From Plantibacter sp. VKM Ac-2880 (GTDB taxonomy: Bacteria > Actinomycetota > Actinomycetes > Actinomycetales > Microbacteriaceae), in assembly GCF_015351235.1 (NCBI RefSeq), contig NZ_JADKSJ010000001.1, positions 186,001 to 250,000 on the forward strand: a stretch of DNA of 64,000 nt. The letters are read 5' to 3'. The notes below the pieces were generated by a model. The model ran no database searches. It was given only the letters and a program-made list of their open reading frames with translations, and was not told where the DNA came from. Positions 23,083-32,638 of this stretch are shown one piece after another; within the stretch, counting starts at the first letter, position 1; every line of letters starts with the position of its first letter. A program made the translations under genes and the position numbers.

Positions 23083-25092
23083 ATGAGCACCACCCCCACG
23101 TTCAGCCACGACGGCATCGCCTACGGCTGCGACTACAACCCCGAGCAGTGGGATCGGTCCGTCTGGCACGAAGACGTCGCCCTCATGCAGGAAGCCGGCG
23201 TCGACCTCGTCGCCCTCAACATCTTCGGGTGGTCCCACCTCGAGCCCCGTCCGGGCGAGTTCGACTTCTCCGGCCTCGACGAGATCCTCGACCTGCTCCA
23301 CGCAGCGGGCATCCGGGTCAACCTCGGAACCGGCACCGCCTCCGCTCCACCGTGGCTGACCTTCCGCCACCCCGAGATCCTCCCCGAGACCGAGGACGGC
23401 ACGACACGCTTCCCCGGCGGCCGCCAGGCCTGGTGCCCTTCGTCCGCCGTCTTCCGCCGGTACGCGTTGGAACTGGTCGAGCGGGTCGCCGCGCGGTACG
23501 GCGCCCACCCGGCCGTCGAACTCTGGCATGTCTCGAACGAGCTCGGCTGCCACAACGCGCTCTGCTACGACGACGAGTCCGCCGAGGCGTTCCGCGGCTG
23601 GCTCCGCGGACGCTACGGCACGATCGAACGCCTGAACACCGCCTGGGGCACCTCGTTCTGGAGCCAGCAGTACAGCGACTTCGCCGAGATCCTTCCGCCC
23701 CGCCTCACGCTGTCGAGCCGCAACCCCAGCCAGGTCATCGACTTCCACCGCTTCTCCTCCGACGAGCTGCTCGACTACTACCGCGCCGAGCTGGAGGTGC
23801 TGCGCCGCCACAGCACGGTGCCCGTCACCACCAACTTCATGGTCACCGCGCACATCCGGAACATGGACTACTGGCAGTGGGCCCCCGAGATGGACGTCGT
23901 CGCCAACGACCACTACCTCGACAACCGGCTCGCCGACCCGACGGCGGAACTCTCCTTCGCGAGCGACCTCACGCGCGGCCTGGCCGGCGGCGGTTCCTGG
24001 CTGCTCATGGAGCAGTCGACCGGTGCCGTCAACTGGCAGCCGCAGAACCTCGCGAAGGCGCCCGGCGAGATGACCCGCAACTCGCTGACGCACGTCGCCA
24101 AGGGAGCCGAAGCCGTCTGCTTCTTCCAGTGGCGCGCCTCCCTGCAGGGCTCGGAGAAGTTCCACTCGGCCCTGCTGCCCCACGCCGGCACCGACTCCGA
24201 CGTCTGGCGGGAGGTCGTCGCCCTCGGCGGCACCCTCGACCGACTCGACGAGGTCGTCGGGACGCGCGTGCAGGCCGACGTCGCACTCGTGTTCTCGTGG
24301 GAGAACTGGTGGGCCGCCGACGGTGAGAGCCGCCCGACCCACGCGGTCGACTACCTCTCGCAGGTGCACGCGGTGCACGCCTCGCTGCGTCGACTCGGCC
24401 ACACCGTCGACGTCGTCCGTCCGGGAGCAGACCTCTCGGCGTACCGACTCGTCGTCGTCCCCAACCTCTATCTCGTGCGGGACACCGAGGCGGCGGTCAT
24501 CGCCGACTTCGTCGCAGGCGGCGGTCACGCGGTGATCACCTTCTTCAGCGGGATCGCCGACGAAGAGGATCGCGTCCGTCCCGGCGGGTACCCGGGCGCG
24601 TTCCGAGAGCTGCTCGGCGTCAACACGGAGGAGTTCGCGCCCGTCCTGCCGGGGCGGACCCTCACGCTCGCCTCCGGGAAGACCGCGACCGCCTGGTCCG
24701 AGCGCACCCGCGCCCGCGGCGCCGAGGTCCTCGACACCTTCGCCGACGGCCCCTCGATCGGTCGACCGGCGATCACCCGCAACCGCATCGCGGGCGGCGG
24801 GGACGCCTGGTACCTCGCGACGAACCTCGACGCCGACGCGCTCGACGACGTCCTGCGCGACGCCGCAGCCGGCGCGGGCGCCGTGCCGCAGGGAGACGAG
24901 CGGCTGCAGGGCCTCGAGGTCATCCGTCGTGTCGGCGACGACCGCAGCTACCGCTTCCTCATCAACCACTCGACGCACGACGTCGAGCTGCCGGCGACCG
25001 GGCACGAGCTCGTCACCGGCGAACCCGTCGACTCCATCGCACGCGTGCCAGCCGGTGCCGTGCGCGTCATCAGAGAGGACCGCACGCGATGA
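23083..25092 (+). CDS. GH42 beta-galactosidase
   Basis: A 669-residue glycoside hydrolase family 42 enzyme. The N-terminal barrel begins YGCDYNPEQWDRSVWHEDV. The acid/base Glu153 is in ELWHVSNELGCHN and the nucleophile Glu310 is in SWLLMEQSTGAVNWQ. The trimerisation domain and C-terminal beta domain follow, giving normal family length. No signal peptide, so it cleaves imported beta-galactosides in the cytoplasm. Start is ATG 23083; the GTG at 23056 lies inside operator two. It is translationally coupled (ATGA) to the ABC permease. Confidence 0.95.
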   Translation: MSTTPTFSHDGIAYGCDYNPEQWDRSVWHEDVALMQEAGVDLVALNIFGWSHLEPRPGEFDFSGLDEILDLLHAAGIRVNLGTGTASAPPWLTFRHPEILPETEDGTTRFPGGRQAWCPSSAVFRRYALELVERVAARYGAHPAVELWHVSNELGCHNALCYDDESAEAFRGWLRGRYGTIERLNTAWGTSFWSQQYSDFAEILPPRLTLSSRNPSQVIDFHRFSSDELLDYYRAELEVLRRHSTVPVTTNFMVTAHIRNMDYWQWAPEMDVVANDHYLDNRLADPTAELSFASDLTRGLAGGGSWLLMEQSTGAVNWQPQNLAKAPGEMTRNSLTHVAKGAEAVCFFQWRASLQGSEKFHSALLPHAGTDSDVWREVVALGGTLDRLDEVVGTRVQADVALVFSWENWWAADGESRPTHAVDYLSQVHAVHASLRRLGHTVDVVRPGADLSAYRLVVVPNLYLVRDTEAAVIADFVAGGGHAVITFFSGIADEEDRVRPGGYPGAFRELLGVNTEEFAPVLPGRTLTLASGKTATAWSERTRARGAEVLDTFADGPSIGRPAITRNRIAGGGDAWYLATNLDADALDDVLRDAAAGAGAVPQGDERLQGLEVIRRVGDDRSYRFLINHSTHDVELPATGHELVTGEPVDSIARVPAGAVRVIREDRTR

Positions 25093-26033
25093 GCGTCAAC
25101 ATCGAGACGGCAGGGGCGACGTCACCACGTCCGACCCGCCGGCGGACGGCAGCGCGACTGCCGAAGGCGGTGGTGCAGCACAAGCGGGCGATCGCCTTCT
25201 TCATCGTCCCGTTCGCCGTCCTCTTCGCCCTGTTCTACCTCGTGCCGATCGGTTACGCCGTGTACCAGTCGCTGCTGGTGATCGAGCGCGACGGCACCTT
25301 CGGCCAGGCCCGTGAGGTGTTCGGCGGGTTCGCCCAGTACGTTCAGGTCTTCCAGAACGGGCCGTTCTGGCAGTCGGTCGGTCGAGTGCTCCTCTTCGGT
25401 GTCGTCCAGGTTCCAGTGATGCTCGGGCTCGCGCTCCTGTTCGCCCTGCTGCTCGACTCGCCGCTGCTCCGCGGCAAGCGCTTCTTCCGCCTCGCGTTCT
25501 TCGTGCCGTACGCGGTCCCCGGCGTCATCGCCGCCATCATGTGGGGCTTCCTCTACTCGCCCAACCTGTCGCCGTTCACCGCGATCACGCAGAACGTCGA
25601 CTTCCTCTCCGCCGACCTCGTGCTGTGGGCGATCGCGAACGTCGTCACCTGGGTGTTCGTCGGCTACAACATGCTCATCATCTACTCCTCGCTCCTCTCC
25701 ATCCCGACGGAGATCTACGAGGCTGCGCGGCTCGACGGCGCCGGCCAGGCCCGCATCGCCTGGTCGATCAAGATCCCGCTGGTGATGCCCGCGATCGTCC
25801 TCACCGCGATCTTCTCGATCATCGGCACACTCCAGCTCCTCGCCGAACCGCAGGTGTTCCGGTCGTTCAGCTCGGCCGTGAGCAGCACCTTCACGCCGAA
25901 CCTCACCGTCTACACCACCTCGTCCATCCCGAACGTGAACCTCGCAGCCGCCTTCTCGGTCGTGCTCGCGCTGGCGACCTTCGTCCTCTCGTTCGGGTTC
26001 CTGAAGTTCACGCAGCGAAAGGAAGGCAAATGA
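25089..26033 (+). CDS. Sugar ABC transporter permease, MalF type (galactoside operon)
   Basis: A 314-residue permease. An N-terminal cytoplasmic arm rich in Arg/Lys precedes six membrane helices. The EAA loop lies at about 215-235 (IYEAARLDGAGQARIAWSIK), which contacts the ATPase. No ATPase gene is in the operon, so it probably uses a shared MsiK-type ATPase encoded elsewhere, as is usual in actinomycetes. ATGA overlaps on both sides tie it to beta-galactosidase and the second permease. Confidence 0.93.
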   Translation: MSVNIETAGATSPRPTRRRTAARLPKAVVQHKRAIAFFIVPFAVLFALFYLVPIGYAVYQSLLVIERDGTFGQAREVFGGFAQYVQVFQNGPFWQSVGRVLLFGVVQVPVMLGLALLFALLLDSPLLRGKRFFRLAFFVPYAVPGVIAAIMWGFLYSPNLSPFTAITQNVDFLSADLVLWAIANVVTWVFVGYNMLIIYSSLLSIPTEIYEAARLDGAGQARIAWSIKIPLVMPAIVLTAIFSIIGTLQLLAEPQVFRSFSSAVSSTFTPNLTVYTTSSIPNVNLAAAFSVVLALATFVLSFGFLKFTQRKEGK

Positions 26034-26899
26034 CCGCCATCCTGTCCACCGGCCGCGGCCCGCAGGAGAGCCGCCTGTCGCGTGCCGGCGCGCTCATCGT
26101 GATGCTCGTCTTCACGCTCTACTTCCTCATCCCGATCTGGTGGTTGTTCATCGCGTCGACCAAGTCGTCGTCGCAGTTCTCGAACACTGCCCCGCTCTGG
26201 TTCGCGGACTTCAACCTCTTCGAGAACATCGGACAGCTCGTCGCCTACCGTGACGGCGTCTACCTGAAGTGGATGCTGAACTCGGTGCTGTACGCCGGAC
26301 TCGGCGCGCTCCTCGGCACCCTGTTCGCGGCGATGTGCGGGTACGCGCTCGCCAAGTACCGGTTCCCGGGCCGCGACCTGATCTTCAACGTCGTGCTCGG
26401 CGGTGTGCTCGTGCCGGCCACGGCGCTCGCCCTCCCGCTGTTCCTGATCTTCAGCCAGGTGGGCCTCACGAACACTTTCTGGGCCGTCTTCCTGCCGTCG
26501 CTCGTCAGCCCCTTCGGCGTCTACCTCACCCGCATCTTCGCGGCGTCGAGTGTGCCGGAGGAACTACTCGAGGCCTCGCGGCTCGACGGGGCGGGGGAGG
26601 TCCGGACCTTCTTCACCATCTCCGTGCGACTGATGTTCCCGGCGCTCGTCACCGTATTCCTGTTCCAGTTCGTCGCCATCTGGAACAACTTCTTCCTGCC
26701 GCTCATCATGCTGCGCGACGAAGCCCTGTTCCCCGTCACCCTCGGGCTCTACTCGTGGAACTCGCAGGTCAACCAGATCCCCGAACTGCGCCTGTACGTC
26801 CTCGTCGGCGCGTTCCTGTCGATCATCCCGCTCGTCATCACCTTCCTCCTGCTCCAGCGGTTCTGGCGTTCCGGCCTCGGTGCCGGCGCCGTGAAGTGA
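26030..26899 (+). CDS. Sugar ABC transporter permease, MalG type (galactoside operon)
   Basis: A 289-residue permease from ATG 26030 with ribosome-binding site GGAAGG. It has six membrane helices and an EAA loop PEELLEASRLDGAGEVRTFF at about 180-200. It should form a heterodimer with the MalF-type protein before it (4-base overlap). The 79-base gap to the binding protein carries no clear terminator. Confidence 0.93.
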   Translation: MTAILSTGRGPQESRLSRAGALIVMLVFTLYFLIPIWWLFIASTKSSSQFSNTAPLWFADFNLFENIGQLVAYRDGVYLKWMLNSVLYAGLGALLGTLFAAMCGYALAKYRFPGRDLIFNVVLGGVLVPATALALPLFLIFSQVGLTNTFWAVFLPSLVSPFGVYLTRIFAASSVPEELLEASRLDGAGEVRTFFTISVRLMFPALVTVFLFQFVAIWNNFFLPLIMLRDEALFPVTLGLYSWNSQVNQIPELRLYVLVGAFLSIIPLVITFLLLQRFWRSGLGAGAVK

Positions 26900-26978
26900 C
26901 CGCCCGACGATCAGCACCTCCCGAATCACCCGCACCAGCAACACCATCCCTCACCATTCACAGAAGAACGGATTCGCA

Positions 26979-28301
26979 ATGAACCTCAAGAGAACAGCGG
27001 TCGCCGCAGCGGTGCTGTCGGCCGTCGTCCTGAGCGGCTGCTCCTCCACCGGGTCGGACGGCGGCAGTGCTGCTGCGTCCTGTGCCCCGGCGGAGGGCAA
27101 GGTCGACCTCAGCTTCACCTCCTGGATCCCCGGCATCGAAGAGGTCGTCGACGTCTGGAACACGGAGAACCCCGACATCCAGGTCAAGGTCCAGACCGGC
27201 CCGAACGGCAACAGCGGCACGTACCAGAACTTCTTCAACCAGCTGAAGGCCGGCAACGCGCCCGACCTCGGTCAGATCGAGTACGACGCCCTCCCGAACT
27301 TCCGCGTGCAGAACGGCCTCATGGACCTCGGTGCGTGCGACGAGGTCATGGCCGCGAAGGACGACTTCGTCGACTGGACCTGGGGTCAGGTCTCGCTCGG
27401 CGAGTCCGACTCGGTCTACGCGGTCCCGCAGGACTCCGGCCCGATGGCCATGTTCTACCGCGCCGACCTCTTCGAGCAGAACGGGATCGCCATCCCGACG
27501 ACGTGGGCCGAGTACAAGGAGGCCGCCAAGCAGGTGCGTGCCACCGGCGCCTACATCACCAACTTCTCGCAGGGTGACATCAACCAGTTCGCGGGTCTCG
27601 TCTGGCAGGCCGGCGGCAGCTGGTTCAAGAACGACGGCAGCGACTGGACCGTCGACCTGACCGACCCCGCGTCCAAGCAGGTCGCCGACTACTGGCAGGA
27701 CCTGATCGACGAGGACCTCGTCTCGACCGTGCCGACGTGGACGACCGAGTGGGACAACGCCTACAACTCCAGCGCCGCCTGGACCTGGAACTCGGCGGTC
27801 TGGGGTGCGAACTCCATCGCTTCCGGTGCGCCCGACACCGCCGGCAAGTGGGCCGTCGCGAAGGCGCCGCAGTGGAAGGCCGGCGACTCCGCCGCCGGCA
27901 ACTGGGGTGGTTCGTCCACCGCGGTCTTCACCGGTTCCGAGCACCCCTACGAGGCTGCGAAGTTCGCCCTGTGGCTGAACACCTCTGACGAGGCGCTCAC
28001 CATGCTTAACAAGAGCGCGAACATCTACCCGGCGACGAAGGACGGCCTGAACCTCCCCGTCCTGAAGGAGGGCGTCGACTTCTACGGCGGCCAGCCGATC
28101 TACGATGTCTTCGCGGAGGCGTCCTCCGAGGTGTCCGAGGACTTCGCCTGGGGTCCGACGATGACGCAGACGTACAACGACGTGTCCGACGGCTTCAAGG
28201 CGGCGGTGTCCGGCAACGGCACCCTGCTCGACGCCCTCACCAAGGGCCAGTCGGCGACGATCGACGCCCTGAAGGCGCAGTCCATCCCCGTCAAGGAGTA
28301 G
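26979..28301 (+). CDS. Extracellular sugar-binding lipoprotein (galactoside ABC importer)
   Basis: A 440-residue family-1 solute-binding protein. The N-terminus MNLKRTAVAAAVLSAVVLSG is followed by the lipobox Cys, so it is anchored outside the membrane. The mature part has the usual SBP_bac_1 layout: KVDLSFTSWIPGIEEVVDVW, NQLKAGNAPDLGQIEYDALP and GPMAMFYRADLFEQNGI. Many exposed Trp residues (WTWNSAVWGANS; NWGGSST) suit stacking with oligosaccharides. Neighbouring GH42 and GH36 enzymes suggest galacto-oligosaccharides or raffinose-type sugars as ligand. Confidence 0.93.
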   Translation: MNLKRTAVAAAVLSAVVLSGCSSTGSDGGSAAASCAPAEGKVDLSFTSWIPGIEEVVDVWNTENPDIQVKVQTGPNGNSGTYQNFFNQLKAGNAPDLGQIEYDALPNFRVQNGLMDLGACDEVMAAKDDFVDWTWGQVSLGESDSVYAVPQDSGPMAMFYRADLFEQNGIAIPTTWAEYKEAAKQVRATGAYITNFSQGDINQFAGLVWQAGGSWFKNDGSDWTVDLTDPASKQVADYWQDLIDEDLVSTVPTWTTEWDNAYNSSAAWTWNSAVWGANSIASGAPDTAGKWAVAKAPQWKAGDSAAGNWGGSSTAVFTGSEHPYEAAKFALWLNTSDEALTMLNKSANIYPATKDGLNLPVLKEGVDFYGGQPIYDVFAEASSEVSEDFAWGPTMTQTYNDVSDGFKAAVSGNGTLLDALTKGQSATIDALKAQSIPVKE

Positions 28302-28308
28302 AACCACC

Positions 28309-30411
28309 GTGATCCATCACCTTCGTGCCGCGGGCGTCAGCCTGATCGTCGACGCCCGCGGCACGAAGGTGCCCACCATCCTCCACTGGGGAGCCGATGT
28401 CGGCGAACTCGCCGCCGCCTCCCTCACCGCACTCGCCGATGGCCTGACGCCCGCGATCCCGCCGTCGTCCATCGACGCCCCACCACGCCTCAGCCTGCTG
28501 CCCACCGTGTTCGACGGTTGGAGCGGCCGCCCGGGTGTCGGCGTGCACCGTCCGGGTGGACCGGACGCCTCGAACCTGCTCGCGCTGCGGCTGATCGACC
28601 AGCAGGCCACCGACACCTCGCTGATCCTGACGACGGCCGACGAGCGCGCCGCGGTGACGGTCGTCTCCACGATCGAGCTGACCCCGCAGGGCGTTCTGCG
28701 AGTCAGGCACGCCGTGCGCAACGACGCCGAGGTCGACGGCCCGCTCGCCGTCGACGCCCTCGCCGTCGTGCTGCCGGTCCCGGACCGCGCCACCGAACTC
28801 CTCGATTTCACGGGCCTCTGGACCCACGAGCGCACGCCCCAGCGGCACCGCCTCGGACAGGGCGCCTGGACCCGCGAGCACCGTCACGGCCGACCGGGGC
28901 ACGACGACGCATTCCTGTCCGTCGTCGGCGCGCCCGGCTTCGGCTTCCGCACGGGTGAGGTGTGGGCGACCCACCTCGCCTGGAGCGGCGACCAGGTGCT
29001 CTGGACCGAGCGTTCGGCGCTCGGACCAGCCGCCACCGGCTCCGGCGAACTGCTCGCCCCCGGCGAGGTCGTCCTGGCACCGGGCGAGCGCTACGAATCG
29101 CCGTGGACGGTCGCCGTCTACTCCGACGCGGGCCTCGACGGCGTCTCCGCCCGACTGCACCCCTGGATCCGTTCCTGGAGCACGATCACGAAGCCCCGCC
29201 CGGTGGTACTGAACACCTGGGAGGCCGTGTACTTCGACCACGACCTGCCCACCCTGCTGTCGCTCGTCGAGCAGGCGCAGCGTGTCGGGGTCGAGCGGTT
29301 CGTGTTGGACGACGGTTGGTTCACGGGCCGGACCGACGACCGACGCGCGCTCGGCGACTGGTTCGTCGACCCGGAACGCTGGGCCGGCGGGCTGTCGCCG
29401 CTCATCGACGCGGTCACCGCTGCCGGCATGGACTTCGGGCTGTGGGTCGAACCCGAGATGGTGAACCCCGACTCCGAGCTCGCGCGCACCCACCCCGACT
29501 GGGTGCTGGGGCACCCGGACGCACCGACCTGGCGCTTCCAACGGGTGCTCGACCTCGACCACCCGGACGCGTTCGCCTACCTCCTCGGCCGACTCGACGC
29601 GCTGCTGACCGAGTACGACATCGCGTTCCTCAAGTGGGACCACAACCGCGACCTGCTCGGCGGTTCGGCGCACCGGCAGACCGCGGCGCTCTACCGGCTG
29701 CTCGACGAGGTGCGAGCGTTGCACCCCGGGGTCGACATCGAGTCGTGCGCCTCGGGTGGCGCGCGGATCGACCTCGGCATCCTGGAGCGGGTCGAGCGGG
29801 TGTGGACGAGCGACACGAACGACCCGCTGGAGCGCCAGTCGATCCAGCGGTACACCGGCCTCGTGATCCCGCCGGAGTATCTCGGTGGACACCTGGGCGC
29901 CGCCCGCTCGCACACCACCTGGCGGACCTCGGACCTCGCATTCCGGCTCGCCACGGCCCTCTTCGGCAGTGCGGGCATCGAGTGGAACCTCAACGAGGCG
30001 AGCGAGGACGAGCTCGACCTCATCGCGGCGTGGATCGGCCACTACAAGCGCCTCCGGCCGTTGCTGCACACGGGTGCCGTCGTCCGCATGGACGGTGCGG
30101 ACCCCGCGCTGCAGGCGCACGGAGTAATCGCCCAGGACCGCTCGTCCGCGATCGTCGCGCAGGTGGCGCTCGCCGCGCCTCGGACGGCCGTCCCCGCTCC
30201 ACTGCGCGTGCCGGGCCTCGATCCCGAGCGTTCGTACCGGGTCAGCCCGCTCGACCTCGGCGCGCCCGCCCGGTCGATCCAGGACGCACCGCCGTCGTGG
30301 CTGGCCGAGGGGTCGATCGTGCTCACCGGCCGCGTGCTGGCCGAGGTCGGGATCGCGATGCCGCTCCTCGCCCCCGAGCAGGCGCAGCTCTTCACGCTCG
30401 ACGCGGACTAG
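28309..30411 (+). CDS. GH36 alpha-galactosidase
   Basis: A 700-residue enzyme from GTG 28309 (AAGGAG upstream). After an N-terminal beta domain the barrel shows RFVLDDGWFTGRTDD, then the nucleophile Asp444 in IAFLKWDHNRDL. IESCASGGARIDLGILER follows, and the acid/base Asp502 is in VWTSDTNDPLERQ. Length fits the tetrameric GH36 type (about 700-740). There is no signal peptide, so it acts on imported alpha-galactosides such as melibiose or raffinose. Last gene of the operon, followed by a terminator. Confidence 0.95.
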   Translation: MIHHLRAAGVSLIVDARGTKVPTILHWGADVGELAAASLTALADGLTPAIPPSSIDAPPRLSLLPTVFDGWSGRPGVGVHRPGGPDASNLLALRLIDQQATDTSLILTTADERAAVTVVSTIELTPQGVLRVRHAVRNDAEVDGPLAVDALAVVLPVPDRATELLDFTGLWTHERTPQRHRLGQGAWTREHRHGRPGHDDAFLSVVGAPGFGFRTGEVWATHLAWSGDQVLWTERSALGPAATGSGELLAPGEVVLAPGERYESPWTVAVYSDAGLDGVSARLHPWIRSWSTITKPRPVVLNTWEAVYFDHDLPTLLSLVEQAQRVGVERFVLDDGWFTGRTDDRRALGDWFVDPERWAGGLSPLIDAVTAAGMDFGLWVEPEMVNPDSELARTHPDWVLGHPDAPTWRFQRVLDLDHPDAFAYLLGRLDALLTEYDIAFLKWDHNRDLLGGSAHRQTAALYRLLDEVRALHPGVDIESCASGGARIDLGILERVERVWTSDTNDPLERQSIQRYTGLVIPPEYLGGHLGAARSHTTWRTSDLAFRLATALFGSAGIEWNLNEASEDELDLIAAWIGHYKRLRPLLHTGAVVRMDGADPALQAHGVIAQDRSSAIVAQVALAAPRTAVPAPLRVPGLDPERSYRVSPLDLGAPARSIQDAPPSWLAEGSIVLTGRVLAEVGIAMPLLAPEQAQLFTLDAD

Positions 30412-30418
30412 CCGCAAC

Positions 30419-30464
30419 GACCGAGGACTCCCTCGCCCAGGTTCAGGCGGGGGAGTCCCCGGTC
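30419..30464. terminator. Terminator hairpin ending the galactoside operon
   Basis: 19-base arms 30419-30437 and 30446-30464 with loop CAGGTTCA; one mismatch and one G-T pair. It begins 8 bases after the GH36 stop and faces a convergent gene ending at 30478, so it probably works in both directions. Confidence 0.75.
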
Positions 30465-30477
30465 GCGTGAGCTTCGG

Positions 30478-30891
30478 TCAGACGTTGCAGCCTGAGCCAC
30501 GAGCCGCGTCGTAGGGGTACCAGTCGATGGGGCCGGGACCCATCTGCGGCCCGCACAGGATGTTCCAGGTCTCGGCACCCACGACACCGTCGACCTGCAT
30601 GCCCCAGTAGGTCTGGAAGGCGACGACGGCTGCTCGGGTCTGCTCGCCGAACTGGCCGTCGACCTCCAGGTTGGACACGCCCCCGGGGATCCTGGGCCCG
30701 AAGGCGTTGAGGAGCGTCTGGATGTTGGCGACGCACCCACCGTCGCCGCCGACGGAGTACTGGTAGTCGACGCACTGGCCCGCGGCGGACGCCGGAGCGG
30801 CGGTCGCGACACCGCCCACGGAGCCGGCGATCGCGAGGCCGAGGGCGGCCCCCGCGAGGGTGATCCTGCTGCGCATCGTTCGTGTGGTCAT
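30478..30891 (-). CDS. Secreted peptidoglycan-binding (PG_binding_1) protein
   Basis: A 137-residue protein from ATG 30891, with AGAGGA as ribosome-binding site. The signal peptide (1-35) ends APASA-AGQC. The mature part is one PG_binding_1 unit: CVANIQTLLNAFGPRIPGG, LEVDGQFGEQTRAAVVAFQ and MQVDGVVGAETWNILCG, with four Cys (CVDYQYS, GGCV, LCGP, SGCNV) likely in two disulfides. Such units bind cell-wall peptidoglycan; there is no catalytic domain. It may be a wall-bound or extracellular binding protein. The longer frame to 31125 has no start signal. Confidence 0.8.
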   Translation of the reverse strand: MTTRTMRSRITLAGAALGLAIAGSVGGVATAAPASAAGQCVDYQYSVGGDGGCVANIQTLLNAFGPRIPGGVSNLEVDGQFGEQTRAAVVAFQTYWGMQVDGVVGAETWNILCGPQMGPGPIDWYPYDAARGSGCNV

Positions 30892-30988
30892 GATGTTCCT
30901 CTCGTTCGACTGCTCGGACATCACGAGCGTAGGTCGAGCGCCTCGAACACCGAATGGGGAGGAGTGCCCATCCGACCGGCATCGCCGC

Positions 30989-31528
30989 TCAGTCGATGCC
31001 GATGTCCTCGCCGACGACGGTGATCTGCGCCGGCACCGGCCACGGGTGGTCGCCGACCGGCGCGAGGCGGACGAGCTCGGTGACCCGAGGGGCCGGAGCG
31101 CCGGCCTCACCGATGAGCCAGCCACCGACGAGGAACGTCGTGCCCGGGACGGACCACACGGCGATCCCCGTCACGCCGAAGTCGCCGTAGGCGCCGTCGG
31201 AGAACCGCACCGTGACGAGGTCGCCGTGGGTGAGCTCGGCGAGCTGGGCGGCGACGGCGCCCGGGTCGGGGTCGACGGGATCCAGCTCGGGGATCGTCTC
31301 GAGCACCTGCAGGGGCTTCGTCGGCTTGCCGTTCTGATCGAGCGCCGTCCCCGCCAGGAGGAGGCCGCCGATGATCGGTGACCGACGGGCTCGGCCGACG
31401 AGGTCGAACACGCCGTACCGGGGCACACTCAGGCGCGCTTGCAGGGAAGCGCTGTCCTCGGCCGACTCGATGGCGGCCGTGAGGCCCTTGATGTCGCGGC
31501 GAGCAGGAGCGCTGAGGTCGTAGTTCAC
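30989..31528 (-). CDS. Hypothetical protein, 179 residues
   Basis: A soluble protein with no clear family. A helical start (SAPARRDIKGLTAAIESAED) is followed by RYGVFDLVGRARRSPIIGG and a beta-rich end (LVTVRFSDGAYGDFGVTGIA). Codon use supports a real gene. Start ATG 31528; it is monocistronic and divergent from the acetyltransferase. Confidence 0.6.
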   Translation of the reverse strand: MNYDLSAPARRDIKGLTAAIESAEDSASLQARLSVPRYGVFDLVGRARRSPIIGGLLLAGTALDQNGKPTKPLQVLETIPELDPVDPDPGAVAAQLAELTHGDLVTVRFSDGAYGDFGVTGIAVWSVPGTTFLVGGWLIGEAGAPAPRVTELVRLAPVGDHPWPVPAQITVVGEDIGID

Positions 31529-31609
31529 CCGTCAACTCTCGCAGATCGCGGCCACCCATGTCGGTCCGGCTTCGTCCCGCGAGTTCACGGGAGATGGGAG
31601 GCTGGGGTG

Positions 31610-32131
31610 GTGATCGCCGCACTCGAACTCCCCGCCACCCTGACCGCCCGTGAGCAGACGCTCGTCCTCCGCGGGGCCGGCCTCGGCGACCTCGACGCCC
31701 TGATGGCGTTGCTCGCCGACGACCCGATCAGTGCCGCGCGAGGCGACCAGGCCCAGGAGAGCGACCTGCCCGCCTACGAGCGCGCGCTCGCAGACCTCAT
31801 CGGCGACCCGTCGAACGAGATCCTGCTCGTCGAGGACGCCGCCGGTGCCGTGATCGCGACGATGCAGCTGACCCGCATCCCCGGCATGGCCCGCCGCGGC
31901 TCGACCCGACTGCTCGTCGAGGCGGTGCGGGTCTCCTCCGCGCTGCGGTCCGGCGGCGTCGGTTCGGCGATGATGCGCTGGGTGACGGACGTCGCCGCCC
32001 CGGTGACAGGATCGTCGATCGTGCAGCTGACCTCCGACGAGGCCCGGGTGGACGCCCACCGCTTCTACGAACGCCTCGGCTTCGTCGGCTCGCACCGCGG
32101 ATTCAAGTACGCCGTGACGGCGGCGAACTGA
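31610..32131 (+). CDS. GNAT-family N-acetyltransferase
   Basis: A 173-residue protein. The acetyl-CoA-binding A motif is degenerate but recognisable (VRVSSALRSGGVGSAMMRWV, with RSGGVGSA as Q/R-x-x-G-x-G/A). The B motif is VDAHRFYERLGFVGSHRGFK, typical for small-molecule or amino-acid acetyltransferases. Start is GTG 31610 (or 31607), following GGAGG. Only 1 base separates it from the DoxX-like gene. The substrate is unknown. Confidence 0.8.
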   Translation: MIAALELPATLTAREQTLVLRGAGLGDLDALMALLADDPISAARGDQAQESDLPAYERALADLIGDPSNEILLVEDAAGAVIATMQLTRIPGMARRGSTRLLVEAVRVSSALRSGGVGSAMMRWVTDVAAPVTGSSIVQLTSDEARVDAHRFYERLGFVGSHRGFKYAVTAAN

Positions 32132-32132
32132 G

Positions 32133-32552
32133 ATGGGCGTTGTCCGCACCCTCGCCCGCTGGCTCCTCGGAGCAGCGCTCGTCTTCGCCGGTGTCGGTCA
32201 CCTCACGTTCGCCAGGCAGTCGTTCGTCGCGCAGGTGCCGCAGTGGTTGCCCCTGCCGGTCGACTTCGTCGTGCTGGCGTCAGGAGTCGTCGAGATACTG
32301 CTCGGCCTCTCGCTCCTGCTCCTCGGACGGTATCGGGTGGTGGTCGGCTGGGTCGTGGCCGCCTTCTTCGTCGCCGTGTTCCCCGGCAACATCGAGCAGT
32401 TCATCCGCGGAACCGACGCCTTCGGGCTCGACAGCGACGTCGCCCGCGCCGTCCGTCTGGTCTTCCAGCCCGTCCTCGTGATCTGGGCCCTGTGGTCCAC
32501 CGGCGCCTGGCGCGCGTGGCGGGAGCGACGCCACCGCGACAGCGCACACTGA
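32133..32552 (+). CDS. DoxX-family-like small membrane protein
   Basis: 139 residues with four hydrophobic segments. The first helix ends in GVGHLTFARQSFVAQVP, the second holds LASGVVEILLGLSLLLLG and the third FVAVFPGNIEQFIRG. These are DoxX-like features (GxxH near helix 1 and G-E in helix 2). Function uncertain. It follows the acetyltransferase directly, probably co-transcribed. Confidence 0.7.
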   Translation: MGVVRTLARWLLGAALVFAGVGHLTFARQSFVAQVPQWLPLPVDFVVLASGVVEILLGLSLLLLGRYRVVVGWVVAAFFVAVFPGNIEQFIRGTDAFGLDSDVARAVRLVFQPVLVIWALWSTGAWRAWRERRHRDSAH

Positions 32553-32638
32553 GCACGGTCGCTAGTTCGTCTAGTCATCCAGCCCGGTCGCCTGTCAAGG
32601 GGCCCTGGTTTCCAGGCACCCTCCGGCAGAGTTGAAGC

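Noticed and set aside
22963-25005. 680-codon open frame on the minus strand opposite the GH42 gene
   Set aside because: Shadow of strong third-position G/C bias; sequence is low-complexity (Val/Gly/Arg/Glu-rich) and overlaps a clear GH42 gene and its operators.
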